Source: DASSFZ01 sp035292585 (GTDB lineage Bacteria > Chloroflexota > Anaerolineae > Fen-1058). From it: a stretch of 64,000 nucleotides of DNA. Below the pieces are notes generated by a model. The model worked only from the letters and a program-made list of their open reading frames with translations. It did not search any database and was not told the origin of the DNA. The position numbers were made by a program, and so were the translations under genes. The stretch is taken from NCBI GenBank assembly GCA_035292585.1, contig DATDPU010000033.1, positions 9,691 to 73,690 of the forward strand, given 5' to 3'. This document shows, in pieces, positions 24,786 through 31,938 of this stretch (position 1 is the first letter of the stretch; every line of letters starts with the position of its first letter).

Positions 24786-25283
24786 ATGATAACCGACTAC
24801 ATCCGCACGCTCTACGCTTACAACGCCTGGGCGAACGGGCAGATTCTCGACACGGCCGCGCCGCTCGACCCGGCGCAGCTGTTCGCCGGCGGCGGCGCGA
24901 GTTTCGATTCGATTCACGCGACGCTGGTTCACACTCTCGGCGCGCAGTGGCTCTGGCTCTCGCGCTGGCAAGGCGTGTCGCCACGCGCGGTGCTCAACCC
25001 AGCCGACTTCCCCGACCTCGGCTCGATTCGCGCCCGCTGGGAGCAGGTCGAGCGCGACACGCAGGTCTTCGTGGACGCGCTGGACGCATCGAGCTTGGGG
25101 CGCATCGTCGAATACACCAACACCGCCGACCAGCCGAACGCTTACCCGCTGTGGCAGATCATGCTGCATCAGGTCAACCACGCGACGCAGCACCGCAGCG
25201 AGGTGGCGCTGCTGCTGACGCAATTCGGCCATTCGCCGGGCGAGCTTGACCTGCTGCGGTATCTCGAGCTTTCAAGGACTTAA
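24786..25283 (+). CDS. DinB family protein
   Basis: This 165-residue DinB/YfiT-like four-helix protein has the N-terminal YAYNAWANGQILD motif, a first metal His in ATLVHTLGAQWLW (about residue 50) and the HQVNHATQHRSEV motif (HxxxHxxxH, about residues 130-140). These give the three-histidine divalent-metal site used in thiol-S-transferase-like reactions. The substrate is unknown. It is followed 30 bases later by a VOC gene on the same strand, likely one transcript. Confidence 0.9.
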   Translation: MITDYIRTLYAYNAWANGQILDTAAPLDPAQLFAGGGASFDSIHATLVHTLGAQWLWLSRWQGVSPRAVLNPADFPDLGSIRARWEQVERDTQVFVDALDASSLGRIVEYTNTADQPNAYPLWQIMLHQVNHATQHRSEVALLLTQFGHSPGELDLLRYLELSRT

Positions 25284-25313
25284 CTACAGCGCCAGAGAGG
25301 AGGGGGATGCGGA

Positions 25314-25727
25314 ATGCAAGCCGAACGCGTTCTGGAAACCTGTCTGTACGTGGACGATCTGCAGGCGGCGGCGGAGTTTTACACCCGCGTCCTCGGACTG
25401 TCGCTGCTCTCGCGTGTCGAAGGGCGACACGTCTTCTTCCGCTGCGGCGCGGGCGTCTTCCTGCTGTTCAACCCCGCCACGACGATTCAGCCGAACAACA
25501 GCAGCCGCGGCGTGCCGACGCACGGCGCGCACGGGCCGGGCCACGCCGCGTTCGCCATGCCGCACGCCGAGATTGCGAACTGGCGCGAGCATTTGCTGCA
25601 AAACGGCGTGGCGATCGAAAAGGAAATCAATTGGCCGGGCGGCGGCTACTCGCTTTACTTCCGCGACCCGGCGGGCAACAGTCTCGAACTGGCAACCCCG
25701 AAAACCTGGGGGCTGGCGAGTGACTGA
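25314..25727 (+). CDS. VOC-family (glyoxalase/bleomycin-resistance) protein
   Basis: This 137-residue vicinal-oxygen-chelate protein has two beta-alpha-beta-beta-beta modules: LETCLYVDDLQAAAEFYTRVLGL at the start and GHAAFAMPHAEIANWREHLLQNG in the middle. Putative metal ligands are His/Glu in GPGHAAFAM and ending DPAGNSLELATPK (Glu). It may be a glyoxalase, a dioxygenase or a resistance protein. The start is preceded by gaggaggggg. Co-directional with dinB. Confidence 0.88.
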   Translation: MQAERVLETCLYVDDLQAAAEFYTRVLGLSLLSRVEGRHVFFRCGAGVFLLFNPATTIQPNNSSRGVPTHGAHGPGHAAFAMPHAEIANWREHLLQNGVAIEKEINWPGGGYSLYFRDPAGNSLELATPKTWGLASD

Positions 25728-25741
25728 TTACTGCTCACTCG

Positions 25742-27652
25742 TCACTGTATCCAGCCCAACCCCAGCTCCTCCAGCTTCGCCTGCGTCGGCATACCGGTGG
25801 TCTTGTCCCAACCGGCCAGCTCGTAATACGTGTTCAGTGCGAAATCGAGTTCTTCCGGCGTGACGGTTCGGCCGTCGCTGCGACCGCCCTTGAGCGGCCG
25901 GGACAACACCTTCTTGGGCAGCGTATCCTTGTCGCGGCCGACGCCCTCGCGCGCGTTGAAAGCGCGCAGCAGGTTCAAGCGCCGCTCGCCGACGGTCTGA
26001 ATCTCGTCGATCGTCACGTCCCAGCCGGTGACGGCCTTCATCAGCGCCACTTCTTGTTCAGGGCCAAACAACGTCCAGGCCGGCCCCCACACGAACTGGC
26101 ACAGCGTGGCCGTGTCCAGGAACGAATAGTTCAGCTGCGTGCGGTAAGCAAACCTCACCTTCTCCTCGTTCATCACGCGGCCCTTCTGCGGGTTCGTCAG
26201 GCCGAGCACCTTCAAGCGGCGCAGGTACAGGTTGTCGTTGTGGTTCTCCGGATCGGGCGCGTACATCGGATCGTGCTCGGATGATTGATGATCGGCGCCG
26301 AAGGGGTTGACCGCGTAGATCAGCGCCAGGCTCTTCTTGACCTGCGGCATGTGCGCCGGCAGCTCCGCGCCTTTGACCGTGATCAAAAACTCTTCGGCGC
26401 CGCGTCCGATCTTTTGCGCGGCAGCTTCCGACCCCTCCGCCAGCACCGCGCCAAAACCCTCCCGACGGACAATCTGGTTGAGCATGGCGATCATCGCGTC
26501 GGCATTGCCGAACCTCAGCTCGATCCCGCCCGTGTCCTCTGTCGTAATCACGCCGTTCTCGAACAACTCCATCCCGAACGCGATCGTCGCGCCGCAGGCG
26601 ATGGTATCCACCCCCCACTCGGAGCAAATCTGGTGCGCCAGCGAGATCGCCAGGAGATCGTTGACGCCGCAATACGAACCGAACGTGCTGATCGTCTCGT
26701 ACTCCGCGCCGCCGTAGGACGGCAGAATCGTCGTATCCTTGTACTTGGTCTCGACGACGCGCTTGCAGCGCACCGTGCAGGCGAAGCAGGTGTCGTTCTT
26801 CTTCAGGATCGTGTCAGCCATCTTCTCGCCGCTGATGTCGTCGCTGTATTCGAAAAAGCCGCTGTTGTAGTTGAACGCCGGGAAAGTGCCGGTCGAGTTT
26901 TGGAAGCCGACGACGCTGGCCGTGCCGTAATCTTGCAAGCCCTTCACGTCGGCGTTATCGGGAATTTCCTTGGTGCCGCTCCGATTCATCTCGGCGATCG
27001 TCTGCTTGTCGAACACTTCGGGTTTCTTCGTGCCGCGCACCGCGATCGCCTTGAGGTTCTTCGACGCCATCACCAGCCCCAGCCCGGTGCGGCCGAACGC
27101 GCGGTTGCTCATATTCATGATCGCCGCGAAGCGCACGCCATGTTCCGCCGCCGGGCCGACCTGGATGACCTCGGCCTTCGACTCACCCACCTCTGCCTTG
27201 ATCGTCTGCTCCACAGCGCCGGTGGTCAGGTCTTTACCCCACAGGTGACTCGCCGCGCGCAGCTCCGGCTGGCCGTCGTTGATCCACACGTACACCGGCT
27301 TGGGCGACTTGCCGGTGATCACGATGCCATCGAACCCGGCGAACTTCAACTCGGCCGGCCAGAACCCGCCCGATTGCGCATCGCCTGCCAGCCCGGTCAG
27401 CGGGCTTTTAGCCGTGGCCGTCGCCCGGCTCTGCCCGGAGATCGCCACGCCGGTCGGCGCGCTGATGAAAAACGAGAGGGTGTTGTCGGGGCCGAGCGGA
27501 TCGGCTTGGGGCGGCGTGTGCTTCAACAGATAGTACAGCCCCATCGCGCTGCCGCCGTAATAAGTTCGGTAAAACGCTGCATCCGGTTTCTCGATCGTCA
27601 ATGCGCCCTGTGTTAGATCGATGTGCAGAATCTGCCCGGTGTAACCGTACAT
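25742..27652 (-). CDS. aor: Tungsten-containing aldehyde ferredoxin oxidoreductase
   Basis: This 636-residue AOR family protein has the N-terminal domain (GYTGQILHIDLTQG, YYGGSAMGLYYLL), tungstopterin-binding motifs (GPLSFF-like LSFFISAPTG, GGFWPAELKFAG) and the [4Fe-4S] site CFACTVRC (about residue 290), with a fourth Cys near ATLCQFVWG. The family oxidises aldehydes to acids with ferredoxin. It is alone: no ferredoxin, moaD or tungstate transporter gene is adjacent. The ribosome site is gggaggaag. The catalytic base Glu/His pair lies in the KGAELPAHMP region. Confidence 0.93.
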   Translation of the reverse strand: MYGYTGQILHIDLTQGALTIEKPDAAFYRTYYGGSAMGLYYLLKHTPPQADPLGPDNTLSFFISAPTGVAISGQSRATATAKSPLTGLAGDAQSGGFWPAELKFAGFDGIVITGKSPKPVYVWINDGQPELRAASHLWGKDLTTGAVEQTIKAEVGESKAEVIQVGPAAEHGVRFAAIMNMSNRAFGRTGLGLVMASKNLKAIAVRGTKKPEVFDKQTIAEMNRSGTKEIPDNADVKGLQDYGTASVVGFQNSTGTFPAFNYNSGFFEYSDDISGEKMADTILKKNDTCFACTVRCKRVVETKYKDTTILPSYGGAEYETISTFGSYCGVNDLLAISLAHQICSEWGVDTIACGATIAFGMELFENGVITTEDTGGIELRFGNADAMIAMLNQIVRREGFGAVLAEGSEAAAQKIGRGAEEFLITVKGAELPAHMPQVKKSLALIYAVNPFGADHQSSEHDPMYAPDPENHNDNLYLRRLKVLGLTNPQKGRVMNEEKVRFAYRTQLNYSFLDTATLCQFVWGPAWTLFGPEQEVALMKAVTGWDVTIDEIQTVGERRLNLLRAFNAREGVGRDKDTLPKKVLSRPLKGGRSDGRTVTPEELDFALNTYYELAGWDKTTGMPTQAKLEELGLGWIQ

Positions 27653-27693
27653 ACTTCCTCCCTACGACAAAGTTGAGCGCTTGCAGTGCGGCG

Positions 27694-27779
27694 AGTGCTT
27701 CGACAATCTAAAGTTGCCTAGTTCCCGCCGCAGTTGCACTGCCGTCCGAACCCCGCATAATTAAGTGGTCGGGGTACTA
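27694..27779. repeat. CCCCGACCGCC repeat, copy C (reverse orientation, shortened)
   Basis: The reverse complement reads tagtaccccgaccacttaat, then ggttcggacggcagttgc, and ends ttgtcgaagcac, aligning with the ends of copies A and B while lacking the middle hairpins. Confidence 0.75.
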
Positions 27780-27784
27780 ATAAT

Positions 27785-27878
27785 CAGTCCATGTGAAATT
27801 GATGGGCCGTAGCATAGCCCCTGGTGGGCGTTGGACGGGCACAAGGCCCTAGGCTACCCATCAAAATCAAGTGGACTG
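27785..27878. repeat. 94-bp imperfect palindrome with CAGTCCA ends
   Basis: The ends cagtccatgtgaaattgatggg and cccatcaaaatcaagtggactg pair with few mismatches, and the centre is also palindromic-like. It resembles a miniature inverted-repeat element; no target duplication could be confirmed. Confidence 0.65.
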
Positions 27879-27916
27879 ACCACTAGTATAGATCGAAGCG
27901 TGAAGCAGGTAAAGAC

Positions 27917-27987
27917 AGTCGAGTTAGAGTAAGCAGTTAGAGTGAGAGTCTCTAACTCCAAACTCTAACTCTAAACTCCAACTCACA
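27917..27987. repeat. AGTTAGAG / CTCTAACT word repeat
   Basis: The first half (gtcgagttagagtaagcagttagagtgagag) and the second half (tctctaactccaaactctaa and further) are complementary words that could form a stem just beyond the permease stop. Confidence 0.75.
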
Positions 27988-28804
27988 CTTCCTCAGCGAA
28001 CCGTCTCGCATACCGATCGAACACCGCGTACCCGATCACCAGCATCGCCAGCGCCGTGATCGCCGTGCGCAGGAAGAAGTCCGCGCCGATGGTGTGCCCC
28101 CAGTACAACACATCGCGATACGAGGAAATGATCGAGGCCATCGGGTTGACGATGTACACCAGCCGGCGCAGGTCGAACGCAGCGCCGAGCAGGGTCGCCG
28201 TTTGCGGCACAGTCTCGATCGGGTACACGATCGGCGTGAGGAAGAACCACGCCAGCATCACGACTTCCATGATGATCTGGGTATCGCGATAGAACACGTT
28301 GACGGTAGACAAGATCAGCCCGATGCCGACGGTGAAGATCACCTGCACCAGCAAAACCACCGGCAGCCAGATGATCAGCCACACTTGCCCGGTGAGCGGC
28401 ACACCCGATAGCCAGGCCAGCGCGAAGAAGACCGGCAGCGCGATCATGAAGTTGATCATGTTCGCGATCACCACGGCGACCGGCAGGGCCGCGCGCGGGA
28501 AGTACACTTTCTTGATCAGATGCGCGTTGTTGACGATGCTGCCCGTCGCGCCGATGACCGAGGCCGAGAAGAAGTTCCAGGCCAGGATGCCGATCAACAC
28601 CGAGACGTGATAGGCGGGCTGGCGGTTCTGCGCCGCCATCACCGTGAACACGATCGTCAACACCAACATCATCAGCAGCGGGTTAAGCCAGGACCAGGCG
28701 ATGCCCAAAGCCGAATTCTTATAGCGCACCTTCAGGTCGCGCTCGACCAGGTTGCGAATCAGCTCGCGGTAACTCCACAGCTCGCGCAGCCTAGCCCACA
28801 TCAT
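27983..28804 (-). CDS. ABC-2 polysaccharide/lipid-linked glycan export permease
   Basis: This 273-residue protein of the ABC-2 (Wzm/TagG) family has an N-terminal cytoplasmic amphipathic segment (RELIRNLVERDLKVRYKNSALGIAWSW) typical of the family, then six TM helices. A Wzt/TagH-type ATPase is needed but not present in the window. The ATG at 28804 (MMWARL) is chosen as start: the open frame further upstream is only translation of the 15-bp repeat array (VGIWRVGIRRV). It overlaps the glycosyltransferase stop by 14 bases. Confidence 0.9.
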   Translation of the reverse strand: MMWARLRELWSYRELIRNLVERDLKVRYKNSALGIAWSWLNPLLMMLVLTIVFTVMAAQNRQPAYHVSVLIGILAWNFFSASVIGATGSIVNNAHLIKKVYFPRAALPVAVVIANMINFMIALPVFFALAWLSGVPLTGQVWLIIWLPVVLLVQVIFTVGIGLILSTVNVFYRDTQIIMEVVMLAWFFLTPIVYPIETVPQTATLLGAAFDLRRLVYIVNPMASIISSYRDVLYWGHTIGADFFLRTAITALAMLVIGYAVFDRYARRFAEEV

Positions 28805-30218
28805 GCCCCCTCGTAGGAGGCATCTCCAGATGCCGACCCTCCGGATGCCGACCCTCCGGATGCCGACCCTCCAGATGCCGATCCTCCAGATGCCGACCCT
28901 CCGGATGCCAACCCTCCAGATGCCGACCCTCCGGATGCCGACTCTCCAGATGCCGACTCTCCAGGTGCCGACTCTCCAGATGCCGACCGAACCCAAGTTC
29001 CTGCAGCGCCTGCGTGCGCTCGCCGGCGCGGCGCAGGCGCACGGCGTCATACACGGCCACGATGCGGCGAGCGGCATCCTCCCACGCGAACATCGCCTGG
29101 GCGCGCGCCCGCAAGCCGGCCGCGGCGCACGCGCGCGCCGACGGAGTGTTCAAGGCGTACAGCAGTTGCTCCGCCAGCGCAGCCGCATCACCCGGTCGCG
29201 CGTAAAAACCGTAATCGTGCAGATATTCGCGATTGATAGGCGTATTGAACGCGATCGTGGGCAGTCCGGTTGCCATATAGTTCAAGACCTTGCCGTTCGC
29301 CTCGGTGGCCGACAGCTTGGGCGCCACGGCCACGTCGCCCAGCCGCAGGTAGCGCGGCGCGTCTTCGTACAACACGCGACCGACGAACGTAGTGTGCGCG
29401 CTCAGACCGCGCGCTTCCGCCAGCGCTCGATACAGCGGCATGCCGGGGTAACCCATGATTAGAAAGTGCGTGTTGGGGCGCTGCCGGATCACTTGCTCGG
29501 CCGCTTCGATCAACAGGTCCGTCCCCTGGTACGGCGCGAGCAGGCCCAGGTACACCACCAGCTCGCGGTCAGCCGGCACGCCCAGATACGAGCGGATCGC
29601 GCTCAATTCGATACGGTCGGCTTCGGTGCGCGGGCGGAAGAAAGCCGTGTCCACGCAATCGGGCAACGGGATCACCCGTTCCGGATCGACGCCGAACGTG
29701 TCGCGCAGCAGAGCAACCGCTGTGCGCGAGCTGGTCAGGATCGCGCGCGGCCGATGATCGATGCGGCGCTCCAGCCGGCGCACGATCGCGTGAGCCGGGC
29801 CGGCCGGGTTCAGGAAGTGATGATCGATCATTTCGCCGGTCAGGCTGCCTTGAAAATCGAACACGAGCGGCGCGCGACTGATCCAGCTAAGCGCCGAACC
29901 GATGAGCGCGCCTTCGTGCAGGTGCGCGTGAATGATGTGCGGCTTGAAACGCAGCGCCGTCTTGAGCGCGGTCCAGGACAACAATACATCGAAGGCGATC
30001 TTATGCCGCGAGGAGCCGACTTCGTAGTCGGCGTGCCACGGCGTCGGCGCGGTGCGGATGATTTCCAGATCGGGCAGGCTCCGGCCTTTGTAATAGGTCA
30101 CGATCTGCACGCGCTGGCCGTGCGCTTGCAAGGTGCGCGCTTCTTCAAGAATTCGAACGTGGCACCCGTAGTCGGAAAAGAACGACGTGGGCGCGATCAT
30201 GAGGATCCGGTAGGGCAT
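28791..30218 (-). CDS. GT4-family glycosyltransferase with repeat-derived C-terminal tail
   Basis: This 475-residue GT-B enzyme has an N-terminal Rossmann part (MPYRILMIAPTSFFSDYGCHVRILEE, HIIHAHLHEGALIG) and a C-terminal GT4 nucleotide-sugar domain (VVYLGLLAPYQGTDLLIEAAE, FVGRVLYEDAPRYLRLGDVAVAP). About 60 extra residues follow the domain (RHLESRHLESRHLE, RHPEGRHLEG and so on), encoded by the 15-bp array 28825-28985. The start ATG 30218 is preceded by word repeats. It is probably involved in surface glycan synthesis with the downstream permease. The tail is likely a neutral or regulatory add-on, since the repeat is in frame but low in complexity. Confidence 0.9.
   Translation of the reverse strand: MPYRILMIAPTSFFSDYGCHVRILEEARTLQAHGQRVQIVTYYKGRSLPDLEIIRTAPTPWHADYEVGSSRHKIAFDVLLSWTALKTALRFKPHIIHAHLHEGALIGSALSWISRAPLVFDFQGSLTGEMIDHHFLNPAGPAHAIVRRLERRIDHRPRAILTSSRTAVALLRDTFGVDPERVIPLPDCVDTAFFRPRTEADRIELSAIRSYLGVPADRELVVYLGLLAPYQGTDLLIEAAEQVIRQRPNTHFLIMGYPGMPLYRALAEARGLSAHTTFVGRVLYEDAPRYLRLGDVAVAPKLSATEANGKVLNYMATGLPTIAFNTPINREYLHDYGFYARPGDAAALAEQLLYALNTPSARACAAAGLRARAQAMFAWEDAARRIVAVYDAVRLRRAGERTQALQELGFGRHLESRHLESRHLESRHPEGRHLEGWHPEGRHLEDRHLEGRHPEGRHPEGRHLEMPPTRGHDVG
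28814..28990. repeat. 15-bp tandem repeat array (GATGCCGACCCTCCR)
   Basis: It begins with the 23-base TAGGAGGCATCTCCAGATGC... element (identical to 6371-6393), then about 11 copies of a 15-base unit with scattered substitutions. The unit length, a multiple of three, keeps the glycosyltransferase frame open and the frame on the permease side open as well. Confidence 0.92.
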
Positions 30219-30231
30219 GGTGGTCACGGAG

Positions 30232-30350
30232 AGAATGGGTAGATTGGTAGTTGGTAGGTTGGTAGTAGGTAGACAGGTATCCAAGTAACCAATTACCCAT
30301 CTACCAATTCCCCTGCTACCTGCTTACCTGCTACCTGCTACCTGTTTACG
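30232..30350. repeat. GGTAGATTGGTAGTTGGTAGG / CTACCTGCTTACCTGCTACC word repeats
   Basis: The left half is made of ggtag-type words and the right half of ctacc-type words, so the spacer between the glycosyltransferase and the GIY-YIG gene can form a long imperfect stem. Words resemble those at 21793-21863. Confidence 0.8.
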
Positions 30351-30617
30351 TTTTACGTTCTTCTTCTTTCGCGTTACGGGCGGCTGCGCCAGCGCCAGCT
30401 TCTTCACGCGCGGCAGCCGCTTGATCGCCAACTCGCGTTTCAGGGCCGCGCCGCGCGATTCGCACTCCTCGACGTAAACCAGCTTCACCGGGCTGTGCAG
30501 GCGGGTGTACCGTGCGCCGCGCCCGGCGTTGTGGGCGGCAACCCGTTTGGAAACATCGACCGCCCAGCCGGTGTACAACGATCCATCGACGCACTCGACG
30601 ATGTAAACGAAAGGCAT
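30324..30617 (-). CDS. GIY-YIG nuclease superfamily protein
   Basis: This 97-residue protein is a stand-alone GIY-YIG domain of the UPF0213 type: MPFVYIVECVDGSLYTGWA (VYIVxC...YTG), then RVAAHNAGRGARYT, and SRGAALKRELAIKRLPR. Such small proteins may cut branched or damaged DNA; few are characterised. A lysine/arginine-rich tail (KKKNVKRKQ) ends within the word-repeat spacer. Word-repeat spacers sit on both sides. Confidence 0.9.
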   Translation of the reverse strand: MPFVYIVECVDGSLYTGWAVDVSKRVAAHNAGRGARYTRLHSPVKLVYVEECESRGAALKRELAIKRLPRVKKLALAQPPVTRKKKNVKRKQVAGSR

Positions 30618-30660
30618 GGTAGTGAGATGGTTGGTTAGTTGGATAGTTGGTTAGGTGCGA
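30618..30660. repeat. GGTTGGTTAGTTGGATAG word repeat
   Basis: gatggttggttagttggatagttggttagg lies between the GIY-YIG start and the HD stop. Similar words (ttggttggatagttgg) occur at 44604-44633, 14 kb away. Confidence 0.7.
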
Positions 30661-31169
30661 TCGTCAACTTCTTGCAATAGTCTCAACAGCCGGTCTTCTT
30701 CTCTCTCTAATCCCCAATCGCTAATCTCCAACTTCTCCTGATGTCTCCCGATCAACCGGATCGTCAGCTCATCACACCCGGCTACCCGCGCCCACTTGGC
30801 CCCGAGGCGGGGATGGTCGCGCAGTACCGCCAACGGTTTCCGCCAGCCGGTGGCCGGGCATTGAGCGAGTTGAGCCGGCGCCCAATGTTTCAACACCACG
30901 AAGATCGCGCGGGTCAGCGGGTTGGTGCGCGCCGCAGACTTGCCCACATCATGCAGCAATGCCGCCGCCAGCAGCGCCGGATGGGTCCGGCCCGTGCGTT
31001 TCAATTCACGCAACACCCGCAGCGCGTGCGCCTGCCCATCGCGCGGCATTTGCCGGAACAGCGCCTGCGCGCGGGGCGGTAAGTGCCGGTCGGCTTCAGC
31101 CAGATCGGTCTCGGTGACGCGCGCCGTCAGCGCGGCGCAGAATTGCCGAGCGCGATACAGCGGTTTCAA
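30651..31169 (-). CDS. HD-domain phosphohydrolase
   Basis: This 172-residue protein has the HD metal motif AAALLHDVGKS (H and D, about residues 70-75), an upstream H in GQAHALRVLREL, and a downstream DHPRLGAKWARVAGCDE. HD proteins cleave phosphoester bonds of nucleotides or signal molecules. The probable start is TTG 31169, overlapping the stop of the upstream protease gene by 3 bases. The C-terminal Glu/Leu/Asp-rich stretch (KLEISDWGLEREEDRLL) is encoded by a word-like repeat (aatccccaatcgctaatctcc), so the true C-terminus may be extended by repeat DNA. Confidence 0.88.
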   Translation of the reverse strand: MKPLYRARQFCAALTARVTETDLAEADRHLPPRAQALFRQMPRDGQAHALRVLRELKRTGRTHPALLAAALLHDVGKSAARTNPLTRAIFVVLKHWAPAQLAQCPATGWRKPLAVLRDHPRLGAKWARVAGCDELTIRLIGRHQEKLEISDWGLEREEDRLLRLLQEVDDRT

Positions 31170-31804
31170 AAGCCGAGCAGCAGCTGGCGCAGGGCTGTCA
31201 CCGGCGGGTTGATCAGCACGCTCAACACGCTCTGGCCGCCGGCGATGGGCAAGATCAGCAGGATGAGAATGAACAAGCTGTACTGCTGAACTTGCTCATA
31301 CCGGCGCGACCAGGCATACGGCATCAGCCCCCACAGCACCTTCGAGCCGTCGAGCGGGGCCAGCGGGATCAGGTTGAAGACGGCCAGGAACAGGTTGATC
31401 ACAACGATGAAGAATAAGATTTGCGCCAGCTGCAAGTTGCCGATCAAGAACGAGTTTTCGCCGGCGCGGAAGATCAGCGCCGCGACGATGGCGATCAACA
31501 CGTTCATCATCGGCCCGGCCAGCGACACCAGAACGATCCCGGCGTTGATGCTGGGCGCTTTGCGCAAGTTACTGGGCGAGAAAGGGACGGGCCTGGCCCA
31601 ACCGAAGCTGCCCACGGCCAGGATCAGCGCGCCAATCGGATCGATGTGGGCGCGCGGATCGAGCGTCAACCGGCCCTGCAAGGCCGGCGTCTGATCGCCC
31701 AACCGCACGGCCGCCCAGGCATGCGCGAACTCGTGCAGCGGAAAGGCCAGCAGCACGATGATACAGTAAGCGATCAGGCTTTCAAGCGAGAATGGAATGA
31801 GCAT
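31166..31804 (-). CDS. Site-2 protease-like M50 metalloprotease
   Basis: This 212-residue membrane protease has the zinc site in TM2 (LLAFPLHEFAHAWAA, HEFAH) and, near the end, the third ligand segment NLIPLAPLDGSKVLWG (N-x2-P-x2-DG). There are about five TM helices and no PDZ domain, so it belongs to the short M50/YwhC-type group (Rip-related). It cleaves membrane proteins in the plane of the membrane; the substrate is unknown. Coupled to the HD gene by overlap. Confidence 0.92.
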   Translation of the reverse strand: MLIPFSLESLIAYCIIVLLAFPLHEFAHAWAAVRLGDQTPALQGRLTLDPRAHIDPIGALILAVGSFGWARPVPFSPSNLRKAPSINAGIVLVSLAGPMMNVLIAIVAALIFRAGENSFLIGNLQLAQILFFIVVINLFLAVFNLIPLAPLDGSKVLWGLMPYAWSRRYEQVQQYSLFILILLILPIAGGQSVLSVLINPPVTALRQLLLGF

Positions 31805-31938
31805 AGCGGCCCCGTTTGAGAAGCGCCGGGCGCCCCCGATCAGGCGCGCGAAATGAGCATGTACCCCAGTGATGTTCGGCGAAGGTCTCCCGAACTGGCA
31901 TCAGCCAAGTGGTGCGGGAGATGATTATAGCATACGGG

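Larger units (their letters stand above)
27653..27982. other. Repeat-rich intergenic region
   Basis: It holds an inverted relic of the CCCCGACCGCC repeat (27694-27779), a separate large imperfect palindrome (27785-27878) and the AGTTAGAG/CTCTAACT word repeat (27917-27987). No gene is supported. Confidence 0.7.

Noticed and set aside
26285..27616. 443-codon plus-strand frame over AOR
   Set aside because: It is antisense to a full AOR gene and its composition is that of a GC-rich shadow frame.
28814..28990. CRISPR array candidate
   Set aside because: The units are 15 bases with no spacers, in tandem, and lie inside coding sequence; no cas genes nearby.
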